From Anastrepha obliqua (taxonomy: Eukaryota; Arthropoda; Insecta; Diptera; Tephritidae), in the NCBI RefSeq assembly GCF_027943255.1, contig NC_072892.1:159218792-159282791 (forward strand): a stretch of DNA of 64,000 nucleotides, written 5' to 3'. The position numbers were made by a program, and so were the translations under genes. Shown here piece by piece: positions 10,461 to 20,910 of the stretch. The notes under the pieces are model-generated. The model was given only the letters and a program-made list of their open reading frames with translations. It was not told the origin of the DNA and made no database searches. How positions within the stretch are numbered: the first letter of the stretch is position 1; each line of letters opens with the position of its first letter.

Positions 10461-11139
10461 GTAAAGCAGATGGAACTTATAAAGTTATCAGAACCGCAAC
10501 TCTCATTAGTGGTTGGAGCACTAGCCGGACAATGTCTGCTGGGAGTTCAAGCAAAATTCGAGGCTGTTTTGCATTAGCTTTTTGGAGGGTGATTATTATT
10601 ATTATTATTATTATTAGACTACTGCGTACTGCGACCAAAGTAATCTATTATGCAAAGCCTGCTGAAGAATCCCATATTTTAAGGCCTTTTAAAAATGTTA
10701 GCACATGATTAAGGATGATAAGATCTCTTTGCTCTTTGGTGATATTACAGTATATGTAAGCTGAAGGGCGCTCTGTGTGTACGCCAACGATGATCAGACT
10801 AAAGCAGCTCCCACCAGACTTACCATAAAATTAGACGCTCAGCCCGACCTAAACTTTTCTATGAAAGCGTTTTACTATTGTCTAACTATAAACGTCATAA
10901 GTTACAATCGTACAACCCAGCAAACTTTTTTGTTCGATATCAGCTTGAGATGTATTTGATATGAAAGAGATTTCTCTAATATTCAGCGCTCAGTCTCAAC
11001 AGCATCTCAGCAAGCAGATTACAGTCTTCTTAACTTTAAAGACAATATTTTTCATGAATATTTTCTTAGTTAAAATTAATTACAAACTTAAAAGTTAATC
11101 AAATTGTACAGTTATTTGGCAACGGCATAAATAAAAACA
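10461..11139. other. Intergenic with an (ATT)n microsatellite
   Basis: A (ATT)n run lies at about 10590-10616. The surrounding DNA is AT-rich, and a 60-codon frame at 10777-10959 has no motif. I see no gene. Confidence 0.5.
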
Positions 11140-11668
11140 AATTTAATAGATAGTAGATGGTGTTCGTATTACATTTTGAGTACCAACATTTAATTCCACT
11201 CTCGTAGGCCATTCTTTTTTCACATAGTGATTCTTTCTGTCTCTGCTATCCCACAAACATAGATAGCAAGGATATTTTGTGAATCCTGATTGTTGGCCTA
11301 AAAGAAGTGATTTTGAAATCCCCGCAAATTTGCCATTGCTGTTCTGAATATTTTATCTTGTCCAATACAATTTCCAAATTTTCATAGGTCTCCTTAAGCT
11401 TCGTCGAATGGGCTATTGGAATTGGCGCTAATATGTTTCCAATGTGAAGCAAGACAGCTTTGAGACTTCTAGTTGATGAATCTATAAAGAGTCTCCACTC
11501 ATCGTCTTTACAGATATTAGGTTTTAATTCATCAACCAAGCTTTTAACATTGGAACAGTACACCACCGAGTTCTCATCGTCTTTTGTGAAAAACTTCCGG
11601 AACTCCTCTTCTCTATTCCGATAAAAGTAAGTACGATCGAAATTAGTATGTAATGGATCAAAATACAT
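11140..11668 (-). pseudogene. Relic of a widespread repeat-borne arthropod protein of unknown function
   Basis: The frame 11668-11246 (140 codons) contains DDEWRLFIDSSTRSLKAVLL, then HIGNILAPIPIAHSTKLKE, TYENLEIVLDKIKYSEQQW and ICGDFK. After a frameshift near 11305 the minus strand continues LLGQQSGFTKYPCYLCLWDS, RDRKNHYVKKEWPT and GTQNV to about 11160. I recognise this pattern (CGD.K, then GFTKYPCYLCLWDSR) as a multicopy protein family found in many arthropod genomes, but I cannot name its function or mobile-element class. The Cys-x-x-Cys suggests metal binding. Truncated at both ends. Confidence 0.6.
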
Positions 11669-11706
11669 AAAAAATTATGCTTTCCTTAGATCTCAAAATT
11701 TTTTTT

Positions 11707-12108
11707 TTGACGTGATAACGTCTTATAATTCGATTTAACAGGCTGCACGCACGAAAAAATGTGTCGTTACCTTGCTCATTAGTGTTACCTTGCTCTTTGC
11801 CGTTACCTTGCTCATTAGTGTTACCTTGCTCATTGCCGTTACCTTGCTCATGTGTCGTTACCTTGCTCATTGCCGTTACCTTGAATGAACTGCAAGCGAA
11901 AGCGCGGAACGAACGACAAAGCAAACGAACGGCAACGTTCGACATCTTGCTCTCTCCTACTTAAGTGAGCGTATATGTGTATGTATATGCGCATATGTAC
12001 ATATATAAATTCACGTATTTGTATTTGCAAAAATTGCATAAAATTAAAATTTTCTTTTGAAAAATGCAACCATTCAATCAGTATTTTCTTATGACGTTAT
12101 CACGTTAA
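11707..12108. mobile_element. Small DNA transposon (MITE), TTAA-type target site
   Basis: CGTGATAACGTC at 11711-11722 is repeated in perfect inverse at 12093-12104. The right flank is TTAA (12105-12108) and the left is TTGA (11707-11710), consistent with a TTAA target duplication with one change, as used by piggyBac and Kolobok elements. The 394-bp interior has no transposase but carries a tandem array (11763-11884). Class assignment beyond TTAA-type is inference. Confidence 0.6.
11763..11884. repeat. Tandem array of about seven 18-bp units inside the MITE
   Basis: The core GTTACCTTGCTCATT repeats about seven times, with a variable last three bases (AGT, GCC or TGC-like). Because 18 is divisible by three, both strands stay open and translate to monotonous peptides (for example EQGN repeats on the minus strand), which are not regarded as a gene. 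The array lies in the left half of the element, near its left end. Confidence 0.8.
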
Positions 12109-12262
12109 ACTATCGTCAGTAAACCGACTTTACAGACAACCTCTTTTTTTGCCAAAACATCGAACTTTCGCTATTTTTTGGCGCCCGGTGTACAGACAAT
12201 TTTTTTTTTGTGTGCCGGTGTAATTTCTCAAATATTCCTCAATCCAGGTTGTAGGAAGTGAC

Positions 12263-13537
12263 TACCAGGTAGATACCTATGAAATGAGACTTTCGGCTAT
12301 TAGTCCATAGATGTCGCTAGGAGTATTTTTAAACCTTCCCAAATGTCTTGTTTTTTTCGTCTGTCATCTGTCAACAATATTCAGTTCATTGTTTGTTACG
12401 TTTCATACAACAATGCATTTTTGTCGCTCTTAAAAATGTCGAACTTCGTGCCTTCAAACTACGATTTGCAGACATCGTTGATTTTCTATTATCAGTTGAA
12501 GAAAAACGCTTCTCAAGATCATCAAATGCTTAAAGAAGCTTAGAGTGGACATGCTCTAAGTAGAGCACCGTGCTTCAGATGGTTTGAAAAATTCCGAAGT
12601 GGTGATTTTAGCGTGGAGAACGAGGACCGTGGCCGGCCACCGAAAAAGTTTGAGGACGCCGAATTGCAAGCATTGTTGGATGAAGATGAAGTTAAACGCA
12701 AGAAGCGATGGCAGAGCAGTTGGGAGTGACCCAAAAAGCCATTTCTAAACGTTTGAAAGGCATGGGCATGATTTTAAAGTTCGGAAGAGGGGTGCCGCAT
12801 GAACTGACTGAAAGGCAGCAAGAAAACCACGAAAAACCACTTGTGAAATGCTGCTCTCCCGGTTCAAAAGGAAGTCTTTCTTGCATCGAATCGTTACGGC
12901 TGATGAAAAATGAGTGTATTTCTCCAATACCAAGCGTAAACGATCGTATGGTCCGCCCGGCCACAAGCCAAAAACAACGGCCTAACCAAATCGCTTCGGC
13001 TGCAAGGCAATGCTGTGTGTTTTCTGGGATCAGCGTGGTATGACTTGGTACGAGCTATTAAAAACAGGTGGAATAGTTGACGGTGCACGCTATCAATGAC
13101 AATTGGCCGATTTGAACAGCGCTATACACTGAAAGCGCCCACAATATGCCGAACGGCGTCACAAAGTAATTTTTCTTAATGACAATGCACCGCCACATCG
13201 AACAAGAGCGACTGGAGACGTACGATTGGGAACCGCAGGCGCATGCGGCTTACTCACCACACTTGGCGCCTTCCGATTATCATTTGTTTGCATCGATGGG
13301 CCACGCATTTTCCGAGCAGCGCTTCAATTCTCACAAAGAAGCCAAAAAATAGCTCGATGATTGGTTTGCGGCCAAAGACGGATAATTTTTTTGGCGCGGC
13401 ATCCACAAATTGGCTGAGAGATGGGAAAAATGTGTCGCTAGCGATGACTATTATTTTGAGGATTAAATTTGTAACTATTTTTTCTTAATAAATGTTTAAA
13501 ATTGAAAAAAAGTCATTTCATAGGTATCTACCTGGTA
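12263..13537 (+). mobile_element. mariner element, mellifera-like, full length with perfect 23-bp ends
   Basis: CCAGGTAGATACCTATGAAA begins both ends (12265 onward; reverse complement from 13535), and 23 bp match perfectly. TA flanks both sides (12263-12264 and 13536-13537). The length of 1,271 bp is full size. The coding region is heavily mutated in contrast to the ends. Confidence 0.92.
12438..13465 (+). pseudogene. mariner transposase, heavily mutated
   Basis: MSNFVPSNYDLQTSLIFYYQ starts at 12438; WFEKFRSGDFSVENEDRG and FEDAELQALLDEDE follow; in a second frame MAEQLGVTQKAISKRLKGMG is the second helix-turn-helix (12708). The GDEK block near 12900 is degraded to ADEK. FLNDNAPPHRTRAT (second Asp) and the HLAPSDYHLFASMG block (third Asp near 13275) are recognisable. 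The end is VASDDYYFED at about 13465. There are at least three frameshifts and several stops, so no product is expected. Confidence 0.85.
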
Positions 13538-14386
13538 ATATCAAATTAAACTCAACTTGAGAAGGAAGCGTTTGTCAAATGTAGGCGAATATTTTTCCTT
13601 GTGTTTGCTGGGAAGTTTCCTAACGAAAAATGCCCAACTGGTCATTGACATCTGCATTGGTGCTACGCCTACGTATTGTACGCATGTAGTCATTCATTTA
13701 TCTACATATGTACGTATGTATGTGTGAGTATGCACATCACGTTTCATCACGATATTATGCCGCTTTACTAATAGATTATGCATTGATTACTTTATAAATC
13801 AACTATTGCGTTTCTGTTATCGCTCCGGTGTAACTAAACTTTGATTACAGCTCAATTACATGTGTAAGTATGTACGTAAGTATTAGACACGTATGTAATT
13901 ATATCCATAAAAGGCAGTAATTCCTACTTTTCTGTGATATTAATAAAATCATAAATAAATCATATAATAATACGAATCGTGAGCGCCTACAGAGAACGGC
14001 ACAAAGCAAAAAATTCATATTTATTTTCGTAATGTTTTCTCCATTTTTCTCCAATTTTTTGCTTGATTTAGTATTTATTTACCAAAAATATTTATGAATT
14101 CGAAGCTAGAACGACGAGATATAAATACGCTACTAAAAAATCAACGACTTACGGTTCAGTAGGCCGAGCAATAATATCTATCATGGAATGATTTTAAACT
14201 TTACACCTCACTTTTTTAGGGTAGTCAAGCTCCGAAACGGCTGAACAAATTTTTACGGAACTGTCAATTGATATTATTGACAGTTCAGTATGGGTAGACC
14301 ATTTGGAATTCAGAGAAAATGTAGGTTCGAATGTCGGTGAAAGACTAAAATGAAGAAAACATTTTTCTAATAGCAATCGCCCCTTG
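13538..14386. other. No feature recognised
   Basis: AT-rich intergenic DNA with short TACATA-type simple repeats near 13690-13720 and 13860-13880. I see no gene. Confidence 0.5.
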
Positions 14387-14572
14387 GCAGGCAATGGAAA
14401 ACCTTCGAGTGTATTTCTGCCATGAAAAAGCTCCTCATAAAAATGTCTGCCGTTCGGAGTCGGCTTGAAACTGCAGGTCCCTCCATTTGTCGGACAACAT
14501 CAAGACGCACGCCACAAATATAATAGGATGAGGAGCTCGGCCAAACACACAAAAAGGGTGTACGAGCCAATA
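14387..14572 (+). repeat. Short dispersed repeat, copy 2
   Basis: Same block order as copy 1: TTTCTGCCATGAAAAAGCTC (14415 on), CCATTTGTCGGACAACATCA, AAGACGCACGCCACAAATA, GAGGAGCTCGGCCAAACACA and GTGTACGAGCCAATA. Its last TA is the target of the DD41D element that starts at 14573, so the repeat is older than that insertion. Confidence 0.75.
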
Positions 14573-15281
14573 TAGGGTGGTCCATGTAAAATTTGCCTTT
14601 TGAATCGGCTATAAAAAAAACTAATCAATATTTTTTCAACATTTTTTTTTTATTTTGAAGATTGAAAGTTGTCATTTATGCATGAAAAATAATAACGTTC
14701 AAATGACTACCACGACTGGCTTTACAGTAGGACATTCGATCAACGCAATTTTTAAGCACAATTTTCGATTGTTTGGACTCCAATTTCATGAATGGCAACT
14801 TCGATTTCGTGTTTTAAAGCATCAATCGTCTATGGATGGTGCGCATAGCATTTGTTCTTAACGGCTCCCCACAAAAAATAGTCCAACGGGCTTAAATCGC
14901 AGCTCCGAGGCGGCCAATTGGTATCGGAATTTCGGCTGATTATTCGGTTTTCAAAAACGGTAGGCAAAAGTTCGAGTGTAACTTTGGCAGTGTGACAAGT
15001 TGCACCGTCCTGTTGGAACCAAATGTCGTCTATGTCATTCTCTTCAATTTTTGGAAACAAAAACTCGTTGAGCATGTCACGGTAACCCTTGCCATTTACT
15101 GTAACCGCGGCTCCTCGCTCATTTTCAGTCCGATGATGCCCGATGTTCAAGCGTATAGCGTCCTATTTCGTAAATGTCAAACCGTTAAGTAAATTATGAA
15201 CACATTTGTCATGTCATTTGTGTTACCATTCTCAAAAAAATAGGTGGTTCAAAAAGCAAACGCTATATGGCCCACCCTATA
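14571..15281 (-). mobile_element. DD41D mariner element, internally deleted (about 707 bp)
   Basis: Ends TAGGGTGGTCCATGTAAAAT (from 14573) and, in reverse complement, TAGGGTGGGCCATATAGCGT (from 15279); TA lies on both sides. The ends differ at several places, so it is older than the element at 9508. Only the C-terminal half of the transposase remains. Confidence 0.85.
14830..15150 (-). pseudogene. DD41D transposase, C-terminal catalytic half
   Basis: A 107-codon open stretch has VTVNGKGYRDMLNEFLFPKI, then DDIWFQQDGATCHTA (second catalytic Asp) and RSCDLSPLDYFLWGAVKNK (third Asp), with 41 residues between the two Asps. The first Asp block and both helix-turn-helix domains are missing. It is related to, but clearly different in sequence from, the copy at 9712-10332, so it is a separate lineage within the DD41D group. 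Confidence 0.82.
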
Positions 15282-15379
15282 TATACAAGGTGAAGTCCAA
15301 AATAAACAAGACTGAGCTAAAATAGAAACGACAGGAGCTTTCTTCTGATAACTTCGAGTTTATTTATTCAAAATAGTCT

Positions 15380-16245
15380 CCTCTGGCCTCGATACACTGG
15401 CTTACGCGATCTAAAAGCTTTTCGAAAGAGTGTTTCAGGTCATTGACTGGAATCCGGAATGCCCTTCAAAATGTCGACACAAGCCTTTTGGATGGCCTCT
15501 ACGGGCGCAAAACGTTTTCCTCTCATGGCCAAAAGCAACTCTCCGAATAGGCAGAAGTCACAGGGAGTCATATCACGGTGAATACGGTGAATGATTGATA
15601 GTTAAAATGTGATTTCTAGTCAAAAAATTAGTCACAAGAGGGGATCGATGAGATGGTGCATTATCATGCAATACGCGCCAGCTTCCTCCTTCGTGGTATT
15701 CAGGGAAATTCGACGAATGCGATGCAATAAGCGCTTCAAAACGCCAAGATAGAGTTAGAAGAATTGCATTGGCGGTTTGGCTTGTCGGCACGAGCTCCTT
15801 GTAGACAATTCCCTTCGAATTGTAAAAACAAATGAGTATCGACTTAATTTTTGTCTTCTCTTAACGCGATTTTTTGGGTGGTGGCTTGTCTGGGGCTTTC
15901 TATTCGGCACTTTGACGCTTAGTTTCAGGTTCATGTTGGAAAAACCAGGTTTCATCACCCGTTACAATCTTGTAAAGGAAGTTCCCGTCCCTTTAATGAA
16001 GTCTTTCGAATGTTGATTTCTGAGCAATTTTTAGTTCTCACTTAACTTTTGTGGAATGAAATGTGCGCAGACCTTTCGTAAGCCTAAATGATCAGTGAAG
16101 GTGCGATAAATCGATGTTTTGGAGCTATTCAACTCCGATTCCATGAATTTTAACGATGATTTCGGTTCATTTTTGATAAATTTACGAAGAATTTCGATGG
16201 ATTTGTCGGTGATTACTGATTTTGGGTGGCCCGTATGTTCATTGT
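15380..16245 (-). pseudogene. mariner transposase, main body
   Basis: Minus-strand blocks in order: GHPKSVITDKSIEILRKFIK near 16230, HLGLRKVCAHFIPQKLSEN near 16060, VTGDE-type block (RVMKPGFSNMNLKL frame-shifted) near 15950, VPTSQTANAILLTLSWRFEA near 15790, WRVLHDNAPSHRS with the second Asp near 15690, and HSPYSP then CDF with the third Asp near 15560. Several frameshifts and stops. The N-terminus continues beyond the LINE at 17401-17545. Confidence 0.8.
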
Positions 16246-16253
16246 AATATATG

Positions 16254-17400
16254 TTTTTTTTTGCTTTTTGAGTCAGGAAACGTAAATCAAAACATCAAAA
16301 TCTGAAACATCATCAAAGGCACCGTCACACCGTGTTCCCACTAACACTATAACATTACTCCTCCTCGGCTGATTTCCACCCTGGAACCACGTTAGCATTT
16401 CTTCAAGGTGGAGCCGCGTTTATGTCTATTGATACAACAGGTTCGGCTCCTGTCGGCCTATGGAGATTTTATGCCATCGATAGTATTCACTCCTCGCACT
16501 GTCTTTGAAAACGGTTGTGGGGGGAATGAAACATCGGAGAATATGCAATAGTTTGATACTCACAAACTATTGTCTTGTCTTCAGTTTGGTACTGTTGTGA
16601 GTGTTTGGCTCAAGCGTCTGTGGCTGTCGTCGGTTTGTCTAAAACAATTTATCTCCACCTGCTAGCAAAGGTACTAAAAACTTTCTAATAAACGAATAAA
16701 CTTTATATTTATTTATAAAGTTGTTTTGTATTTTTTTCTTCCTTTTCTTCTGAGAACTGTGGAATTATGACTTAGCTGGATTAAGTACATTACGTAAGAA
16801 ATAATCTAGCTGGCTTTGCTACCTAATTAATTTAATATTTCAATAGTATTGAATACTCAATCTATTTTTCTGCTTCTGCTGCTGCCGCCGCTGTTGTTGC
16901 TGCAGTTGCAACTGCTGCTATCGTTTCTGGGCTTTCTTTTCCCGGTCAATGCGGGTGAGTCTCGTCACGACTATAGCCGCGAACGTTTTTGCAGCGTCCC
17001 ATTTAGTGATGGTCAAGCACATATCCTGGACAAATCTTGCGTGGGATGGCGGGTGTTCGAATGCCTTCGCTAGCATTGCTCGTTCTTCACTGGAACGTCG
17101 GCAGTGAAAGGCCACATGTTCTGCGCTCTCGACTGTATTCGAGCAACTCGGGCAAAAAGGGCTGTCAGCCAGCTGCAAACGGTGTAGATATTCAAGGGAG
17201 CAGCCGTGTCCGGTGAGTATCTGACTAAGGTAGTAATCAATATCGCCATGCTTCATATTCCTGCACCCTTCAAGGTTTGGTATGAATTTGTAAGTCCGCC
17301 GGCTTTTGGTTGACTCATCCCACCTTCTCTGCCATTCGACCATCGATCGCGTTCTTTCTACCGCCTTTTTTGCTACCGTCGGATTTACTGGTGAGGACAT
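16254..17400 (-). mobile_element. R1-type LINE 3' end inserted in a mariner
   Basis: A T-run at 16254-16262 is the A-tail of the minus-strand element. The 3' untranslated region follows, with a CTG-rich stretch at 16868-16925, then the coding end at 16918-17400. The 5' truncation point is near 17400, where mariner sequence resumes. The mariner reading frame is continuous in sense across the gap (..WFTRFRCGQ before, GHPKSVITD after), which shows that the LINE came second. Confidence 0.8.
16918..17400 (-). pseudogene. R1-clade LINE C-terminal domain, open 160 codons
   Basis: The C-terminal end of an R1-type reverse transcriptase. MVEWQRRWDESTKSRRTYKF, then HGDIDYYLSQILTGHGCSLE, YLHRLQLADSPFCPSCSNTV and ESAEHVAFHCRRSSEERAML contain the family's CCHC zinc motif (C-P-S-C ... 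H ... C). No stop over 160 codons. The Met at 17400 coincides with the truncation point, so it is not a native start. A related R1 end lies at 43309-44165 (-). Confidence 0.85.
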
Positions 17401-17545
17401 CTGACCACATCTGAAACGTGTAAACCACTCATAAACTCTGACACGAGATAGACAATCATCGCCATAAACTTTTTTTCATCTATTCAAATGTTTCAGTAAA
17501 CCTTTAGCCGATTTTAAAACAAAATTTGATATTCGCTCGTTGTTC
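17401..17545 (-). pseudogene. mariner transposase N-terminus, separated by the LINE
   Basis: MSFEQRANIKFCFKIG (about 17545), then a stop, FTETFE, and in a shifted frame VYGDDCLSRVRVYEWFTRF end at the LINE junction. This is the first helix-turn-helix of the transposase whose remainder is at 15380-16245. Confidence 0.8.
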
Positions 17546-17747
17546 GAAACTCATTTATGTACCGATGACACAAACGTACTGACACTTTAGACGCAATAAC
17601 TTTGCTTCGTCTGAACTGAATGTCACCAAGCTTTGACTGGAAGTCAGCTAGGGATGTAACTTCCAACGCACTAACTCATTTCAAAGATGGCGCCATCAAA
17701 AACATTTTTATGATGCTAGTCTTGTTTATTTTGGATTTTACCTCGTA

Positions 17748-18444
17748 TTTTATGTTTTTTTCATTAAATCATTCCTTTATATGCGAGTACATATCATATT
17801 TAGTTAGGTAAAAATATTTCTATGGAATGCTCTTGCAGCCATCATTCCCAAAATTTATTTTACAAGAACTTTTTCACCAGCGCTAGCGATTCTGATTATA
17901 ACTAGCTTCTTTTATGGTCTATTTGAATTATTATTAACTCTTGAAAAACTTAGTTTACTTGAACAAAAATTTAGAAAAAATACCTATAACACCCACTCTA
18001 ATTATTAAAATTAATTATAACAGTGCTTGATATTCCCCCCTCCTAATATTTTTCCGAACATTTTTTTACTTCAGTAGTTCTAATATTAACGCGAGAAAGA
18101 TACTAATATCTGATTAAAAAACAGATGAGTTGGTCACCTTAATTCATTTAGATATAAAAATGTTTGTTGTTTTCCGTCATATTTACTTATGAGTTGTTTA
18201 AATAATTACTACTTCGTCTACTTCGTTTTTTTATTTCAATTCTACGAAGTGTCGCTTCAAATTAAGCTTAATTATATATTGAATTACAGAGGTATGTACG
18301 TACATATCTCCATTTAAATATATACATACATACATTTATCATATCTTGCATGGCAAATTCATGTCTATGAGGGAGGGTTTGCGCTACAGAACGAAGTCAA
18401 GAATAGAAAAATGAAAACCGCCAACTACATATTTGATGATTATT
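17748..18444. other. No feature recognised
   Basis: AT-rich intergenic DNA with ACATA-type simple repeats near 18295-18340. I see no gene. Confidence 0.5.
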
Positions 18445-19670
18445 TACATTCTGTCAAAAAAATATCGGGAATTGTTCATTTAAAAAGCGCGCGTTACACA
18501 TATGTCTAAATTTTTTTTGCTGGAATGTTGGTACGACTGTCCTCTATACTGTCGCAGACTTTGACGTGATCTGTGAATTAGCTCCTTTTTGGTGTGATCA
18601 GCGATTTTCACTATGGATAAAAATATCGAACAAAAAATTTGTCTTAAATTTTGTGTTTTGAACGGGAGTTCGTTTATCGAAACGTTGAAAATGTTGCAGA
18701 AAGCCTATGGCGAGTGAACTCTATCAAAAACACGGTGCACGGGTCTACGAGTGATATAAGGCTTTAGCAGAGGGCCGAGAAGTCGTGAAAGATTTGCCCC
18801 CATCAATGTCTTCAATGGATGAAAACATCGACACAGTCAAGGAAAACCATCATTCAAGTTCGATGGAGGTAACTTGTGACCTTAGTGTGTCTCACGAATC
18901 ATATCGCAACATTTTACACCATCAGTTGGGCATGACACGCGTGGCTGCTCGACTCCTGCCAAGAGAGTTGAATTTCTTTCAAAAAATTCATCGCAAGAAG
19001 GTGGCTGAATACATCCTTGAGCAAGGGAATTCGGACCCGACGTTTATCCAGCGCATCAGCGCATCATAACAGGCGATGAGACGAGGGTATATGAGTTTGA
19101 CATGCAAACCAGTGAAAAGGCGGCTGAATGACACTATCCAATTGAGCCGAAACCCAAAAAACCACGTCAAAGTCGGTCGAAAGTGGCAGTCGTGCTACTC
19201 GTTTTCTTTGATTATCAGGTGTTGTACACTTGGAATTCGTTCCAAATGGTTATACGGTAAATAAAGAATATTATTTGGGAGTTATGCAACGTTTAAGAGA
19301 GAGCGCGCGTAAGAAACGGCCCAATTTGTGGAAAGAAAACTCATGGATCTTGCCCCATGATAAAGCACCGTCTCACAAGGCTGACATTGTGAACACTTTT
19401 TCGACCAAAAGCTCGACAAGTATCATCGAACAATCACCGTATACACCGGGCTTAGCCTACTGTGACCTTTTCCTTTTCCCAAAACTTAAATTGTCACTCC
19501 GCGGACGCCACTTTTTGAATCGATATAGGCCATTAAGGAGAATTCGCTGAAGGAACTGAAGAAGATCACTTCGGAGCTTTTATGACTGGACTAATCGTTG
19601 GCATATGTGTATTGCTTCGAATGGAGCCTATTTTGAAGGCGACAAAATAAATGTTCATGATTAAACAATT
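18445..19670 (+). mobile_element. mariner element (DD34D), right end lost
   Basis: The left end CATTCTGTCAAAAAAATATC begins at 18447 after TA and matches the end of the minus-strand sister copy at 31791. No matching inverted repeat was found near 19670, so the right end is degraded or truncated. The coding remains run from 18614 to about 19650. Confidence 0.75.
18614..19650 (+). pseudogene. mariner transposase relic
   Basis: MDKNIEQKICLKFCVLNGSS begins at 18614. Then come LKMLQKAYGE followed by a stop, MEVTCDLSVSHESYRNILHH, QLGMTRVAARLLPRELNFFQ, DPTFIQRI, ITGDET with the first catalytic Asp (shifted frame near 19065-19080), ILPHDKAPSHKADI with the second Asp near 19358, and GLAYCDLFLFPKLKLSLRG with the third Asp near 19465. 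At least three disablements. The sister copy at 31791-32900 is in opposite orientation. Confidence 0.82.
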
Positions 19671-20149
19671 GCTTTGCGTTTCATTGAACAATTCACGGCG
19701 CTTTTTTGACTGAATGAGGATACGTTTTGATAATCATTAATGGTTGCTGTCATTCCTTTTTGTTTCTTCATACATGATAGAACGAATTTTTTCAGGTAAT
19801 CTAATATTTTTAAGTGCCATGGAATAATAGTAATGTAGCTAAAATCAATTCCCAATACCCAAAATATTTAATTAATCAGGTGTTGCATGAAATATCTACA
19901 TCCCATACCTTTATTTCTTTTTAGAATCAAACGAAAAAGATAAATAAATGTATCAAGCGTAATTTTATTGAGACCTACAAAACCGAAACTCCCTACGGTC
20001 TTCAACAACGACCAAGGCTGGATACTCACAAAAAAAAAGGCTAGGGTGCAGTGACCCGTTATAACGCCGGTGAGGACGTCGGTAGTTGATCTGTTGCATC
20101 TAAGCAGACATTTTGTCCTTTTAAGATTTAGTTTTGGTCAACGCGTGTG
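19671..20149. other. No feature recognised
   Basis: Mostly AT-rich. The part after 19975 may be 5' LINE sequence belonging to the next feature, but no motif is readable. Confidence 0.4.
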
Positions 20150-20910
20150 ACAGTGTGAGGCGATACCTGAAGATGATATCTACATTTGCACTGATAGCCA
20201 GACTTCAATAAAATCCCTCACAAAACAGTCGACAACCTCCAAGGTAGCCATGAAATGCCACGCATCTCTTAACGAGATGGCTGTGCCATTTCACCCAATG
20301 ATAGCATGGGTTTCTGTCCATTGCGTCATTGACGGAAACTGCAGAGCCGATGAACTAGCGAAAATCGGTACGAAAGTGACTGATGACTACATAGACAATG
20401 ATATAGGTGTACCCTTGCAAATATGTATCCGCGTGGAAATTGTAGGAGTAGCGAATGAAAGATGGCGTAACGAAGCCACTTGCAAAATAGCCTGACAGAT
20501 GTGGACGACTCTCAATGCTAAACGCACAGAATTTCTACTAAGAAGAGATAAGCATAGTTTAACGCACGATTACAGTTATTACGGGGCACTGACTAATCAG
20601 TAGGCACGCCCAGAGAATTGGCATGACTTCTGCAGAAATTGTCTAGACGAAGAAGAGAACGAGACGATACCGCACCTTCTGTGTCGCTGTCCTGCTTTAT
20701 CCAGACGTAGACTCGCCATTTTGGGCGGACATTTCTTTAACGAATTCGAAGACCTCGGCTCTGTCGAAATTAAGAATCTTGCAAAATTTTTGAATAGTCA
20801 TATTGGTTTTAGGAGGGATAAGTGGTAGTTTCCCACGCGGCATCACAATGGGCCATGAGCCTGAGTGTGTCATAGAGTGGACAACCGCTTCAACCTAACC
20901 TAACCTAACG
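20150..20910 (+). pseudogene. LINE RNase H and zinc-knuckle end with CCTAA-repeat tail
   Basis: DIYICTDSQTSIKSLTKQST carries an RNase H Asp; WVSVHCVIDGNCRADELAKI is the C-terminal RNase H motif; after a stop at about 20493 the frame continues FLLRRDKHSLTHDYSYY and a CCHC tail (CRNCLDEEENETIPHLLCRC) ending SHIGFRRDKW-stop at 20828. The 3' end is an AACCTAACCTAACCTAACG tail at about 20892-20910. Only two in-frame stops interrupt about 220 codons. It abuts a minus-strand RNase H fragment at 20905, so two LINE ends meet tail to tail. Confidence 0.82.

Larger units (their letters stand above)
15284..17747 (-). mobile_element. mariner element (DD34D) split by an R1-type LINE
   Basis: Left end CAAGGTGAAGTCCAAAATAA from 15286; right end in reverse complement CGAGGTAAAATCCAAAATAA from 17745; both flanked by TA (15284-15285, 17746-17747). 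The 2.46-kb span is about twice the family size because a 1.15-kb LINE end sits at 16254-17400. It lies two bases from the DD41D element at 14571-15281. Confidence 0.85.

Noticed and set aside
11763..11884. CRISPR-like array
   Set aside because: The units are contiguous 18-mers without unique spacers, in a eukaryotic window and inside a transposon.
11658..11945. 95-codon minus-strand frame with EQGN repeats
   Set aside because: It is the translation of the 18-bp tandem array inside a MITE; the period is a multiple of three, so several frames stay open by necessity.
20892..20910. Interstitial telomere sequence
   Set aside because: Only three CCTAA units, located exactly at the 3' end of a LINE, so they are its tail rather than a chromosome-end relic.
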